From the NCBI GenBank assembly GCA_016929415.1, contig JAFGIW010000223.1:1-34306 (forward strand): 34,306 nt of DNA, in the 5' to 3' direction. How positions within the stretch are numbered: position 1 is the stretch's first letter; every line of letters starts with the position of its first letter. Under the pieces are notes generated by a model, which was given only the letters and a program-made list of their open reading frames with translations, had not been told where the DNA came from and did no database searches. The DNA is from Chitinispirillaceae bacterium. GTDB lineage: Bacteria; Fibrobacterota; Chitinivibrionia; Chitinivibrionales; Chitinispirillaceae. Of this stretch, positions 21,369-30,204 are shown piece after piece. A program made the position numbers and the translations under genes.

Positions 21369-21962
21369 ATGAAAAAAAATGTCATTCTCATTGATTATGA
21401 AAACGTCCAGAACGTTGACCTGAAGCCGTTGCTTGACCATGATGTTCTCATCAAGGTATTCCACAACGAGAGCCAGAAATTTTCGAGCACGTTTACGAGA
21501 ACGGCGATGGAATTCGGCAGGGAGAGAATGGAACTGATACAGATATCCGGGAGCGGCAAAAACGCCGCTGATTTTCACATTGCCTATGTTCTCGGCAGGC
21601 TCGCGCGTGAGATCGACGCCCCGTTTTTCCATATCATTTCAAAAGACAACGGTTTCAAGCCTCTTGTCAATTATATGAAAAATCACGAGAAAATAGAGTG
21701 CCGGCAGGAAGCGGATATTACCCATGTAATGTTGCCGAAAAACATCGCGGGCGGATCGGGGAAGGATTATTATAAAGAAGTCATCGATTATCTCTCCAGC
21801 CGGAAATCGCCGAAACCGAAAAAGATGAAGACATTACGGAACCAGATCGTTTCCATCTGCCATAAAAAGATATCCGGAGAACAGGCTGATGAGATTATTC
21901 AAAGGCTTATTGATGAAAAAGTGATTGTCCGCAAGAACGACTCGATTTCATATCCTGCCTGA
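21369..21962 (+). CDS. NYN/PIN-like nuclease-fold protein with C-terminal helical domain
   Basis: A 197-residue protein. MKKNVILIDYENVQNVDLKP has the first acidic residue of NYN/PIN folds (D9) and N12. Further acidic positions lie in NAADFHIAYVLG and IISKDNGFKPLV, the usual catalytic set for metal-dependent RNases. Residues about 145-197 form a basic, winged-helix-like tail (KMKTLRNQIVSICHKKISGE through VIVRKNDSISYPA) that could bind nucleic acid. Such proteins occur alone and in some defence loci, but no partner gene is seen here. AGGATCC precedes the ATG at 21369. RNA cleavage is a family expectation, not shown. Confidence 0.8.
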   Translation: MKKNVILIDYENVQNVDLKPLLDHDVLIKVFHNESQKFSSTFTRTAMEFGRERMELIQISGSGKNAADFHIAYVLGRLAREIDAPFFHIISKDNGFKPLVNYMKNHEKIECRQEADITHVMLPKNIAGGSGKDYYKEVIDYLSSRKSPKPKKMKTLRNQIVSICHKKISGEQADEIIQRLIDEKVIVRKNDSISYPA

Positions 21963-22035
21963 TAGCGCAAGGAGCCTCGGCCGCGACAGGTGTTTACTCC
22001 TCGAATCGGGCTGTTTCTTCAAATGCGGGGCTTTT

Positions 22036-23838
22036 CTAATGGGGTTTCCCGGCAGCGGCCGCACGTTCCATCATGTTCAGACACTCCACCAGCCGCCGGT
22101 TTTCCGCTCCCGTTCTGACCGCCAGGCGCAGGTAGCCTTTGCCGTCGGGAAACCGTGAGCTGACATCCTTGACATAAATTAACTTATCGGACAGCAGGCG
22201 GCTGCAGAGTCGGTCTGCGGCGGCTCCGTCGCCGTTCAGGCGGACGAGGAGAAAATTCGCTCCGCTGTCGAAAACTTTTTCGATTATTTTGACCTGTTTG
22301 AGGAGGGCGGCGAACTCCGAACGGTCGCTTATGGTAAGCGCAAACGACCGTTTAAGAGCGCCGCGGTGTTTCAGGATGATTTCGAGAAAGAATTCCGCCG
22401 CCGAATTAAGATTCCATATCGGAAGGTTGTTTGTGACGAATTCGGTATAGCGCGCGTCGCATGAATAGGTATAGCCGAGACGTATGCCGGGGACTCCGAG
22501 GGATTTGCTCAGGCTCTTGATGACGATGACGTTTTCAAGCGGAGCGGTTTCGAGCAGGGAAACGATTGATGGATACGATGAAAACTCGATGAACGATTCA
22601 TCGACGATGATCGTTTTCCCCGGATGCTTTCTGGCGAACTCAAAGATCCATCCGGTTTCCATTTCGGTGCCGGTTGGATTGTTCGGATTGACGAAAACGA
22701 CTATGTCGCAGGACGACGCCGCCTCGGTGACGGTCTGCCGGTCGATCGTTCCCGCATCCCCGTAGGTTGCGTGGTTCGTGAAGACGCGGGCGTATTCCCC
22801 GAAGGTCGGCGCGGGAAGCAATGCCTTTGATCCGCCGAAACGCAGGCGAAGCAGCGGGTAGAGCTGCGACGAACCATTGAGCGCCGTGCAGCGCGACCGG
22901 GTGCACAGCAGGAACCATGACAGTTTACGGTCAAGAATATCCTGCCGGGATCCGTAGTTGTGGATGAGGTCGGGCAGCACGTTTTTCATTTCCGATATGA
23001 TGGCCGCATTCGGGAAATGCATATTCCTGATAAAGCAGAAATCGGTTATATCGTAATTCCAGTACCCGCCCATTGCGTACCCGAGTATCTCCCTGCGGCG
23101 GGCGTTGAAGCCGAACTCCGCTATTTGCAAATCATTGGGATCGTCGACTTCCGCCCACACCTCGCCGTCGATGATTTCCGCATGGATCGTCTCTTTCTGC
23201 ATGTAGATCAGGATGCCGAGGATCAGCTCGTAATAGCAGTTCTTGTCGATGGCATTGGCGTAATACACCAGCAGCTTTTTAAAGGAGGTTTCACAGAATT
23301 CACGGGAAAATTTGTAGATGTTCAATGTTTTGTACTTATCCGAAAAATCGAACGATTCGGACTGAAGGTGGGGCGGGATGACATTGGTGATCATGCCGTC
23401 TTCAACGGTGACGACCGTTCCGTCCATCCCCGCGCGGTACTTGTCCACCAGGGCGATATTGCCGTGTTCGGATCGCAGCAACCGGCCGATCACCTCCGGC
23501 CGGTACACAAGGTCGGATTCGATCAGGATGATGTCGCTGTCGAGTTTTACGGACTCGAAGGCGAGCGCCATTGAATAAATATTGTTTGTTTCCTTGTAGT
23601 TCGCATTGTGGACAAAGGTGAGGTGCAGGTTGCGGTAGAGCCCCGAAAGGTACTCCTTCAGTTCCTGATCGCGATACCCCGTTACCACGACGATGTCGGA
23701 GATGTTGTTTTCCGCCAGTCCGTCAATGATCCGTCCGATGATCGTTTTTCCGCCCACTTCCAGCATCGTTTTGTGACGGTTGTCGGTAAGCGGACGCATT
23801 CTGTTGCCGTAACCGGCTGCAAGGATGATTGCCTTCAT
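22036..23838 (-). CDS. Fused nucleotidyltransferase and PLP-dependent aminotransferase/decarboxylase-like enzyme
   Basis: A 600-residue two-domain protein. Residues 1-about 245 are a sugar-phosphate or LicC/PntC-type nucleotidyltransferase (MKAIILAAGYGNRMRPLTDN, K23 in RHKTMLEVGG, WAEVDDPNDLQIAE at 228-241). Residues about 250-600 are a fold-type I PLP enzyme of the HisC/CobD kind: VFVNPNNPTG (381-390), IIVDESFIEF, and the PLP lysine K445 in KSLSKSLGVPGIRLGY. LicC-like domains make CDP-choline or related CDP-alcohols, and CobD-like enzymes decarboxylate phospho-amino acids. One attractive reading is phosphoserine to phosphoethanolamine to CDP-ethanolamine; PntC-like phosphonate activation is the main alternative. 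It is the last gene of the operon and overlaps the yidC-like gene by four bases. Confidence 0.85.
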   Translation of the reverse strand: MKAIILAAGYGNRMRPLTDNRHKTMLEVGGKTIIGRIIDGLAENNISDIVVVTGYRDQELKEYLSGLYRNLHLTFVHNANYKETNNIYSMALAFESVKLDSDIILIESDLVYRPEVIGRLLRSEHGNIALVDKYRAGMDGTVVTVEDGMITNVIPPHLQSESFDFSDKYKTLNIYKFSREFCETSFKKLLVYYANAIDKNCYYELILGILIYMQKETIHAEIIDGEVWAEVDDPNDLQIAEFGFNARRREILGYAMGGYWNYDITDFCFIRNMHFPNAAIISEMKNVLPDLIHNYGSRQDILDRKLSWFLLCTRSRCTALNGSSQLYPLLRLRFGGSKALLPAPTFGEYARVFTNHATYGDAGTIDRQTVTEAASSCDIVVFVNPNNPTGTEMETGWIFEFARKHPGKTIIVDESFIEFSSYPSIVSLLETAPLENVIVIKSLSKSLGVPGIRLGYTYSCDARYTEFVTNNLPIWNLNSAAEFFLEIILKHRGALKRSFALTISDRSEFAALLKQVKIIEKVFDSGANFLLVRLNGDGAAADRLCSRLLSDKLIYVKDVSSRFPDGKGYLRLAVRTGAENRRLVECLNMMERAAAAGKPH

Positions 23839-25349
23839 AATGGAGTGCCCCTTTGTATGGTAAGACTGCCGTGCTTTTTATCGGAAATGAATTCGAACAG
23901 TGTCGAGAAAAAGGCAAGTGCATTATTTATCGTCCAATAAAGGACCATTCCCGCGGGAGAGGTGTATAAAAGTATGAAAAACAGACCCGCCATGAGATAG
24001 AGCGACTGCCGCTGTTTTTTCAACAAAGACGGGGTGAGTGTGCAATCGGTGTGGATCCATGACGATGCGACGGTGATTGCGGTCATGATGAACGGAAGCA
24101 GATTCAGATAATGGCCGGCATACGGAATGGAAAACGGCAGGTGAAGGAAGCGGTCGGGGAGCGACAGATCGTTTATCCAGACAAATGACACTCCCTGAAG
24201 GGCGATATGTTCGCTGAGCATGTGGTAGGCTGCAAAAAATACGGGGATCTGCAGCGCCGCGCTCCCAAGACTCTTCAGTGAATACAGCGGATGTATTCCA
24301 AGCTCTTTGTATACCGCGAGCGTCCGTTGGTTGTGCTCCTCCCCTTTATACTTTTTATTTATCTCGTCAAGGCGGGGCTGGAGAAGCGATTTCTGCGCAT
24401 TTACCTGCTGCTGCCATTTGTGTGCGATATGAAAGAGCGGTGCAATGAGAATCTTGACGCAGACGGACAGGGCGACCACCGAAATGACTGTATTCCCGAT
24501 TATTCTGAGCAGAAGATCGAAAATACTCTGCAGCCCGAATGACAGCCACCGCATCCAGAACCACAGCGGATAGAGAAGCTTTGTGCATTCATGTCCGGCC
24601 TTCTTCAATTCCCGGTACACAACCGGTCCGGCGTACAGCGTTATCTTCAGAGTCCGCTCATCCGACAGGGAAGCGGAAAAATGAAGAGCGGTATCGTGAT
24701 AAGCGACGGATGCGGAAGCGGCCGGCGGCTTCACCATGATTACCCAGAACCGGTTTCGCACACCGTGCCAGGCATGCTCCGCTCCCCGTGAAGCTTTCGT
24801 TTTCCGGTAATCGCCGACCTTGCCGCTGCGCTTGTCGATCGCGAAAGGGCGGTACCCGTCGTCGTACAGGGATTCCGAACGTAAAACGAATTCAACGGAA
24901 TCGACGGAATGGGGGGCCGGTGTGCGGGTATTCCGGCTGATCGCTATCGCGGCATCGATACGGTAGGCGTTTTTGCGGAGCGCATACGACTTCTCAACGG
25001 GCCCGGAACGAAAACGAACGGTTATCGCGGAGTCGTTTTCAGACCGGCGGTAAAGGCCATCGCCTTCGTCGTGAGCGCCGGTTGAAGCTGCCTGCGGCAC
25101 AGTAACCTTCAGGAGCGGTGAAGCGCCGGCGTTGGAAAAATCCTCCCGGTTTACCGTACGGTTGACGTTTTCAAAACGGGTTTTAATCGAAAGAATATCG
25201 CCATCCGGGGTAAAATCCACCTCCATGAGCGGTGTGCGGATAGACAGATTGTTCCGAATAATCTCACACGTGTCCGCACCCGTTATCGGGAGAACGAAGA
25301 AGAGCATGCAAGAAACGCTCCCGGGCTTTATTCGTGCAGGAGAAATCAT
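23835..25349 (-). CDS. Divergent YidC-family insertase paralogue
   Basis: A 504-residue protein with a signal anchor, a periplasmic beta-rich domain (about 25-245) and a five-helix YidC/Oxa1 core (about 255-495). The core aligns with YidC through APLFHIAHKWQQQVNAQKSL then LQPRLDEINKKYK, AVYKELGIHPLYS and LQIPVFFAAYHML. The conserved groove arginine (VRG..PLT in E. coli) is replaced by Lys at 299 (VKILIAPLF). The Pro/Gly loop before the IQMPIF motif is also altered. It lies inside a surface-polymer-type operon with overlaps on both sides rather than next to rnpA and trmE as housekeeping yidC usually does. A dedicated insertase or a repurposed membrane protein is inferred. Confidence 0.85.
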   Translation of the reverse strand: MISPARIKPGSVSCMLFFVLPITGADTCEIIRNNLSIRTPLMEVDFTPDGDILSIKTRFENVNRTVNREDFSNAGASPLLKVTVPQAASTGAHDEGDGLYRRSENDSAITVRFRSGPVEKSYALRKNAYRIDAAIAISRNTRTPAPHSVDSVEFVLRSESLYDDGYRPFAIDKRSGKVGDYRKTKASRGAEHAWHGVRNRFWVIMVKPPAASASVAYHDTALHFSASLSDERTLKITLYAGPVVYRELKKAGHECTKLLYPLWFWMRWLSFGLQSIFDLLLRIIGNTVISVVALSVCVKILIAPLFHIAHKWQQQVNAQKSLLQPRLDEINKKYKGEEHNQRTLAVYKELGIHPLYSLKSLGSAALQIPVFFAAYHMLSEHIALQGVSFVWINDLSLPDRFLHLPFSIPYAGHYLNLLPFIMTAITVASSWIHTDCTLTPSLLKKQRQSLYLMAGLFFILLYTSPAGMVLYWTINNALAFFSTLFEFISDKKHGSLTIQRGTPL

Positions 25350-27172
25350 TTTTTAAAATACTTTCCCATCTCACCCAGTGCCGCGGCGATATTCGGAGAC
25401 GGCGGAGCTTTTTTCAAAAGGCGGTACGCATGGTCGCGCACCTCGTAGTAACCCCCGGGAAACTGGACGGTCACCCGGTGGGGTTCGATAATCGCAAAAT
25501 TGTAATAACTGCCGGCTATCATCCATTCCCACTGTTTTTCAGAATAGAGATCGTTTCCGGAGCTGTAATGTTCCGGCGGATTGTCGCACCCGAGGGCGCC
25601 GCCGATCAGGGTCGCGACAATATCGTTATGAGATGTCCTCTTGGTGAAGACGCCCGCCGGCCTGCCCGGCCAGTGGACCGCGAGCGGAACCCGCAGCTGG
25701 TAATCGCTGAACGCGCTCCCGTGACCGGTAATCCCGAGATGGTTGTCGTCGAACTCATTGCCGTGATCCGCGGTGATAATGACGATGGTCGAGTCGAGCA
25801 GCCGGCGGCGGTCGAGATCGTCAAGTACCGCCCCGATCAGGGAATCGATATGCAGCATACTTACTTTATACCTATTAAAAAGTTTCTGCTGTTCGGAGGT
25901 GCCGTCGGCGTCGGGGACCCGTTTCTCGTAGGAGGCGGGAAACGTCCTGTTGCACAGCGCATCGTAGAAAAGAAATCCGAAGAATGGCCGTCCGGGAGCT
26001 TTATTGTCAAGCCACTCCTTCCATTCTTCGGTTATGGCGGAATCGTTTCGATAGGATAGTTTCGGGCCCGGAATGTTCGTTTCAAGACGTAAATCGCGGA
26101 TTTTCGCGAACGCGGTCACGTCCAGACCTGCGGGGCGGTAGAGATTGTAACTCGTGAAAATTCCCGTCTGGTAGTGTTCCTCAAGCAGACGGTCGATCAG
26201 AATCGGCGTATGCTTGTTCGATTCGATATACTGCTGATAGGTCGGCGGTATTCCGTAGAAAAGCGAAAACAGCCCCATCTTCGTCGAGTTGCCGCCGCTC
26301 CAGTGATTGGTGAACACCGCCGCCGATTCCCGGGCGAACCTCATGCACCTGGGGGCTGCCTCGTCTGTCAATATGTCACTGCGCATGGCGTCCACGCCGA
26401 CGATGAGGATATTGAACCTTGTCGAAGGGGTGAACGTGAGCGGCGCCAGGGGATAACGGAACACGCGGCGGCCGCCCTCACGGCCGGGTGCGCCCCGGCG
26501 GTTCGCGATGTCGGCAAGGCCCCACTTGACCATGTGCCTTTTATCCGTTGACGGATAGAACATCGGCAGGGTGGTGGTAAATCCGGTGACCGGTACGTAT
26601 CCCGTTGCGTCGGCCCAGATATGCACGGCATGGGTAGCCAGCAGCATGACGATCACCGCCGGCAGCGTCGCGGCAAGGTATAGTTTCTTCCTGAGAACGA
26701 TATGCCGGGTCCAGACGATACGGGCCAGAAAGGAATTGAAGGCGAGCAGTATCACGACATAGAGGATGCCGAACCCCCATGTTTTCCATCCGAGTATCCG
26801 GATTGTCAGCAGGGAGAAATGGAAACGATGGGCGGTATACACCTGCGAATCGAGCAGCACGAGCGCGACGATCGATGAAACAACAAGAATGCTGGCGGGG
26901 ACGATAAACTTTCGTAAAGGAATAAGCACGGTGAGCGGCAGAATCAACCCCGTCCACACGATCAGCATGATCGATGCGAAATGGCTTGTAAACGCGAAAA
27001 CGACATACGCTATCGCCGGCGGTTCTCGGGGAAACGGATAGGCGGTGAGATACCGCAGTCCCACCGTAAGCAGGAGCAGGGTGGCGAACGTGAAAAAACC
27101 CCAGCTCCATCGCAGGAGCACCGGTCGCTCACGGGAAGAAATCCATTTTTTCAGCACATCGACACTCGGCAT
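25346..27172 (-). CDS. YejM/PbgA-like inner-membrane sulfatase-fold protein (DUF3413-sulfatase)
   Basis: A 608-residue protein with five membrane helices in residues about 20-195 and a periplasmic alkaline-phosphatase/sulfatase-fold domain from about 235. The active-site framework is visible: IVGVDAMRSDI (first metal Asp), GGNSTKMGLFSLFYGIPPTY (the Thr position used as nucleophile in phosphoethanolamine and LTA-synthase relatives), and TADHGNEFDD plus GHGSAFSD (metal Asp and His). The NST-GLFSLFYG motif is characteristic of YejM/PbgA. In enterobacteria that protein controls LpxC and lipopolysaccharide level. Here, beside a CDP-alcohol-type transferase, a phosphodiester transferase role is equally possible. 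Confidence 0.88.
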   Translation of the reverse strand: MPSVDVLKKWISSRERPVLLRWSWGFFTFATLLLLTVGLRYLTAYPFPREPPAIAYVVFAFTSHFASIMLIVWTGLILPLTVLIPLRKFIVPASILVVSSIVALVLLDSQVYTAHRFHFSLLTIRILGWKTWGFGILYVVILLAFNSFLARIVWTRHIVLRKKLYLAATLPAVIVMLLATHAVHIWADATGYVPVTGFTTTLPMFYPSTDKRHMVKWGLADIANRRGAPGREGGRRVFRYPLAPLTFTPSTRFNILIVGVDAMRSDILTDEAAPRCMRFARESAAVFTNHWSGGNSTKMGLFSLFYGIPPTYQQYIESNKHTPILIDRLLEEHYQTGIFTSYNLYRPAGLDVTAFAKIRDLRLETNIPGPKLSYRNDSAITEEWKEWLDNKAPGRPFFGFLFYDALCNRTFPASYEKRVPDADGTSEQQKLFNRYKVSMLHIDSLIGAVLDDLDRRRLLDSTIVIITADHGNEFDDNHLGITGHGSAFSDYQLRVPLAVHWPGRPAGVFTKRTSHNDIVATLIGGALGCDNPPEHYSSGNDLYSEKQWEWMIAGSYYNFAIIEPHRVTVQFPGGYYEVRDHAYRLLKKAPPSPNIAAALGEMGKYFKK

Positions 27173-27178
27173 TTTCCG

Positions 27179-28354
27179 CTACCTCCGTTTTTCCATTAAG
27201 GTATCGGCGATCGAGGCGATCGCCCCGGCCCCCGCCTCGACGCTTTGATTGATATTGAAAAGGACCTTGTTCCGCAACGCGGCGATACGGTCGCTAAACC
27301 GGCCGGGATTTGAGAGCAGCAGGTCGATCATTGCGGGCGCCTTGTCGAGCTCTCCCGGGGCAAGCACCATTCCGACCTCCCGGCGGATGCTTACCTCCAG
27401 AGGCTCGAGGCCGAGTTCGCCATACCTGCCGTTTCGCACGCGCCGCGGCACATCGATGTAAAGGACCGGTTTTTCCAGCCCCAGCGCGTATTCGATGGAT
27501 GTGGATGACCAGTCGCATAGCAACAGGTCGGAATCGAAAAGCGACTCCATATCTCCCATCCTGTCGACATGGGTCAGCAATGGGTTATTGCCGTATATGG
27601 CAATAATCGCATCGATGACATGCGGCGTGAGTTTCCTTGTCCGGTAATGGGGGCGCAAAATCACGCGATACCCGGCGCCGAGCAGCACCCCGACCAGTTC
27701 TTTTCCGCACACATTGAGAATCGAAGAATTCCCCCATGTCGGAGCGAGCAGCAGCGTGAAGGGCCTCGTCGGGACCCTGCGCCGTTTTTCAGCTTCCCTC
27801 ATCAGTTCCTCGACCCGCGCATAGCCGTGCTCGACAAGATTCTTCGGAGGGAGGTTATTGAGCCGCTCCCTTCCGCGTATCTCATGTACCTGATGCGGAC
27901 CAACGCAGAGGATGGTATCGTAATGATCGTAGGAATTCTCGAAATCGACCATATGCGTGCTGCTCATCGAGTGGAACAGATAGATATAATGGACAGGAGA
28001 TATCGATTTTTTCAGATGGAAAATGCCCAGGTCGATCATGGTCAGGACCATGCAGTCGGCTTTCAGAAACTGGAAAAAGCAGATCTGCCAGAATCCTTCC
28101 TGAATGAAAAACGCATCATAGCCGGGATGGCTCAATGTCAACCCTTCATCCTGCCTGTCGGACGTGACGTAGCACACCGTTTTCGACATGGAGAGCAGTT
28201 TTTCAATGATGCGTTTGAAGACGTGCCAGTCCTGTCCGCTTTCCGAGTAAAAAACGATGTTCCGCCGGTCGGGTGAAAGCCTGCGGAAGGAACGGTAACT
28301 GCGGAAAGACCTGAAGAAATCAGCGATGGTGAAAGGAGTACGTTGCTTTTTCAT
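27179..28354 (-). CDS. CDP-glycerol:glycerophosphotransferase-like enzyme (TagB/TagF family)
   Basis: A 391-residue GT-B-like enzyme. The C-terminal half contains the family motifs LLLAPTWGNSS, GYRVILRPHY and SDLLLCDWSSTSIEYALGLE followed by KPVLYID. In teichoic-acid enzymes these segments bind CDP-glycerol and transfer glycerol phosphate to a lipid-linked acceptor. The N-terminal half has FYSESGQDWHVFKRIIEKLL and membrane-peripheral basic and aromatic residues, fitting an enzyme on the inner face of the membrane. It lies 6 bases upstream of the sulfatase-fold gene and 20 bases after a small membrane protein gene. Its presence suggests a phosphodiester-linked polymer or decoration. The ribosome site is weak. 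Confidence 0.88.
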   Translation of the reverse strand: MKKQRTPFTIADFFRSFRSYRSFRRLSPDRRNIVFYSESGQDWHVFKRIIEKLLSMSKTVCYVTSDRQDEGLTLSHPGYDAFFIQEGFWQICFFQFLKADCMVLTMIDLGIFHLKKSISPVHYIYLFHSMSSTHMVDFENSYDHYDTILCVGPHQVHEIRGRERLNNLPPKNLVEHGYARVEELMREAEKRRRVPTRPFTLLLAPTWGNSSILNVCGKELVGVLLGAGYRVILRPHYRTRKLTPHVIDAIIAIYGNNPLLTHVDRMGDMESLFDSDLLLCDWSSTSIEYALGLEKPVLYIDVPRRVRNGRYGELGLEPLEVSIRREVGMVLAPGELDKAPAMIDLLLSNPGRFSDRIAALRNKVLFNINQSVEAGAGAIASIADTLMEKRR

Positions 28355-28374
28355 GAAAGGGCATTGGTGATGAT

Positions 28375-28662
28375 TCAGGATTTTGCGGATTGATTATCAT
28401 CAACTGCACGCCCGGACTGTTTTGACTTCGGTCTGAATAGATTCTTCAATTTATACCCGAAGGTTTTGAAACCGAGGACTACGGTGGCGAAAATCCCGAT
28501 GACGGCGGAAATGATCATTGATCCGGTGCCGGGATCAAGGTACGCCTTTTGAAAGCCCGGCAATTCGGGTGTCTCGCGGGAGAGGAAACGGGAGAGCATC
28601 CCGATGAATACAAGTGCATTGAACAAAATGTTTCGATTGAATTCCGTAGAGTGATTTTTCAT
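28375..28662 (-). CDS. Small membrane protein with YLDPGTGS motif
   Basis: A 95-residue protein. A first hydrophobic segment (ILFNALVFIGMLSRFL) is followed by AYLDPGTGSMIISAVIGIFA, then TVVLGFKTFGYKLKNLF and a basic tail. Small proteins with YLDPGTGS next to a membrane helix occur repeatedly in polysaccharide gene clusters; their role is unknown, possibly assembly of membrane enzymes. The ATG at 28662 is chosen because the motif-bearing protein begins here and upstream codons look non-coding; the ribosome site is poor. It is the first gene of the five-gene operon. Confidence 0.75.
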   Translation of the reverse strand: MKNHSTEFNRNILFNALVFIGMLSRFLSRETPELPGFQKAYLDPGTGSMIISAVIGIFATVVLGFKTFGYKLKNLFRPKSKQSGRAVDDNQSAKS

Positions 28663-29020
28663 GGTTGCCCGCTTGAATTGAAGATTGAAGATTCTATTAT
28701 TTATTTCTGCTTCGGTAAGAATAAAAAAATCGCCTATCCTTCTGTTCGCATCGCCCAACTCCCCCCTGCCTGCGGGAGCGGGGTGATGAGAAGAGGCGAA
28801 AGGCAAAGAACCAAATAATCTTTATCATACCGAAGTAGTTAATCAGATGGAAAATAATTCAATCGACCATCCTTTGAAAACATTACCCTTCTTTTCAGCG
28901 AGCGGGGTGGTTGTGCGGTAGTTTGCCTTTTATGCCCCTATCCCGCAGTCACCTTCCCCTTTCCTTCGCTCCCCAATCATTGTAAACTCTTGCAGTTACC
29001 AATAATGGTGAAAGGTGATC
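28663..29020. other. Divergent promoter region of the surface-polymer units
   Basis: This 358-base interval separates the minus-strand operon from the plus-strand glycosyltransferase. It contains no recognisable gene, no GGCA-N-TTGC promoter and no TTCTT-type repeat, unlike the redox genes. Promoters for both directions must lie here but I cannot place them. Confidence 0.5.
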
Positions 29021-30202
29021 GTGGATACCGCACTGCCGTTTGGTTTCAATGTGATCGGTTTTATCAGCTGCAATATCGGTCTTGGTGTCGCTGCACGGAA
29101 TACCGTCTTTTCACTGATCGACTGCGGCTATAAAGCAGGGGTATATGATATCGCACTGCCCGGAAGATCGGGTTCCGACACGACATATTCGCCTATTTTT
29201 TCCGATATGAAAGAACCGCCTCACTATGCCGTAAACATTTTCCATCTTAACCCGCCTCAGCTAGAGCAGATCCGGCATCATCTCCATGCCGATTTTTTGA
29301 AAGGACGGTTGAATGTCGCTGTTCCTTTCTGGGAATTGCCGCGCATACCCGATTCGTGGGCATTGGTACTTGAGAAGATCCATGTGGCGCTCGCACCGAG
29401 CAGATTCATCGAACATGCGGTAGCCTGTTTCACCTCGCGGTGCCGGGTCCTCTATTATCCTCAGGCAATAACAACCGGCCTCACCATAAAACCCGGTCGT
29501 TGCAGATTCGGTCTTCCTGAAAACAAATTTCTGTTTGTGACAAGCTTCGATATCGGGAGCGATCTTGTACGCAAGAATCCGATTGGCGCGATCGATGCGT
29601 TCCGACGCGCGTTTCCATCAGGCAATTCCTCCGCGGAGTTCATTATTAAAATCAACAGAACGGTAACCGGCCCCTTTTTTGACGGATTGATCACGAAGAT
29701 TCAAGGGTATATCAATGATGATCCGAGGATACGGATTATCGATTCTCCGATGTCATATGAGGAGATTCTCTCGCTCTATGCATCCTGCGACTGTTTCGTG
29801 TCGCTTCACCGGGCTGAGGGTCTCGGGCTGGGGGCGATGGAATCGATGTCGCTCGGAAAACCGGTGATCGCGACCTTCTGGTCGGGAACCGCTGATTTCA
29901 TGACTCCGGAAAATTCCTGTCCGGTGACCTATAAAATCGTCAAATGCGACCCTTCGTGCAATCCGGGAATCAGCCCGGAGAGTCTCGGCTTTCAGGGAGT
30001 ATGGGCGGAACCGGACGGCAACGAGGCTGCTGCATGGATGAGAAAGCTGTTCGAAGACCGGGAACTCTGCCGGCGCCTCGGCGCGCAGGCGCGGATTTCA
30101 ATGGAACAACGCGGGAAGCAGGCGCGGGAAGGCCATGTTTTCAGGATGATCAAGTCAATTTATTCATCCTACTGCGCGGGAATCTATTCATCGGAAGAGT
30201 GA
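29021..30202 (+). CDS. GT4-type glycosyltransferase
   Basis: A 393-residue GT-B enzyme. It opens with FNVIGFISCNIGLGVAARNT, the acceptor-side loop. The donor-site motif HRAEGLGLGAMESMSLGKPV has the E-x7-E pattern of retaining group 1 transferases. The start is probably GTG at 29021, because AAAGGTGAT is well spaced to it; GTG at 29015 is the in-frame alternative. The next gene starts 2 bases after its stop. It diverges from the TagB-type operon, so it may glycosylate the same surface product. Donor and acceptor cannot be told from sequence. Confidence 0.85.
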   Translation: MDTALPFGFNVIGFISCNIGLGVAARNTVFSLIDCGYKAGVYDIALPGRSGSDTTYSPIFSDMKEPPHYAVNIFHLNPPQLEQIRHHLHADFLKGRLNVAVPFWELPRIPDSWALVLEKIHVALAPSRFIEHAVACFTSRCRVLYYPQAITTGLTIKPGRCRFGLPENKFLFVTSFDIGSDLVRKNPIGAIDAFRRAFPSGNSSAEFIIKINRTVTGPFFDGLITKIQGYINDDPRIRIIDSPMSYEEILSLYASCDCFVSLHRAEGLGLGAMESMSLGKPVIATFWSGTADFMTPENSCPVTYKIVKCDPSCNPGISPESLGFQGVWAEPDGNEAAAWMRKLFEDRELCRRLGAQARISMEQRGKQAREGHVFRMIKSIYSSYCAGIYSSEE

Positions 30203-30204
30203 TT

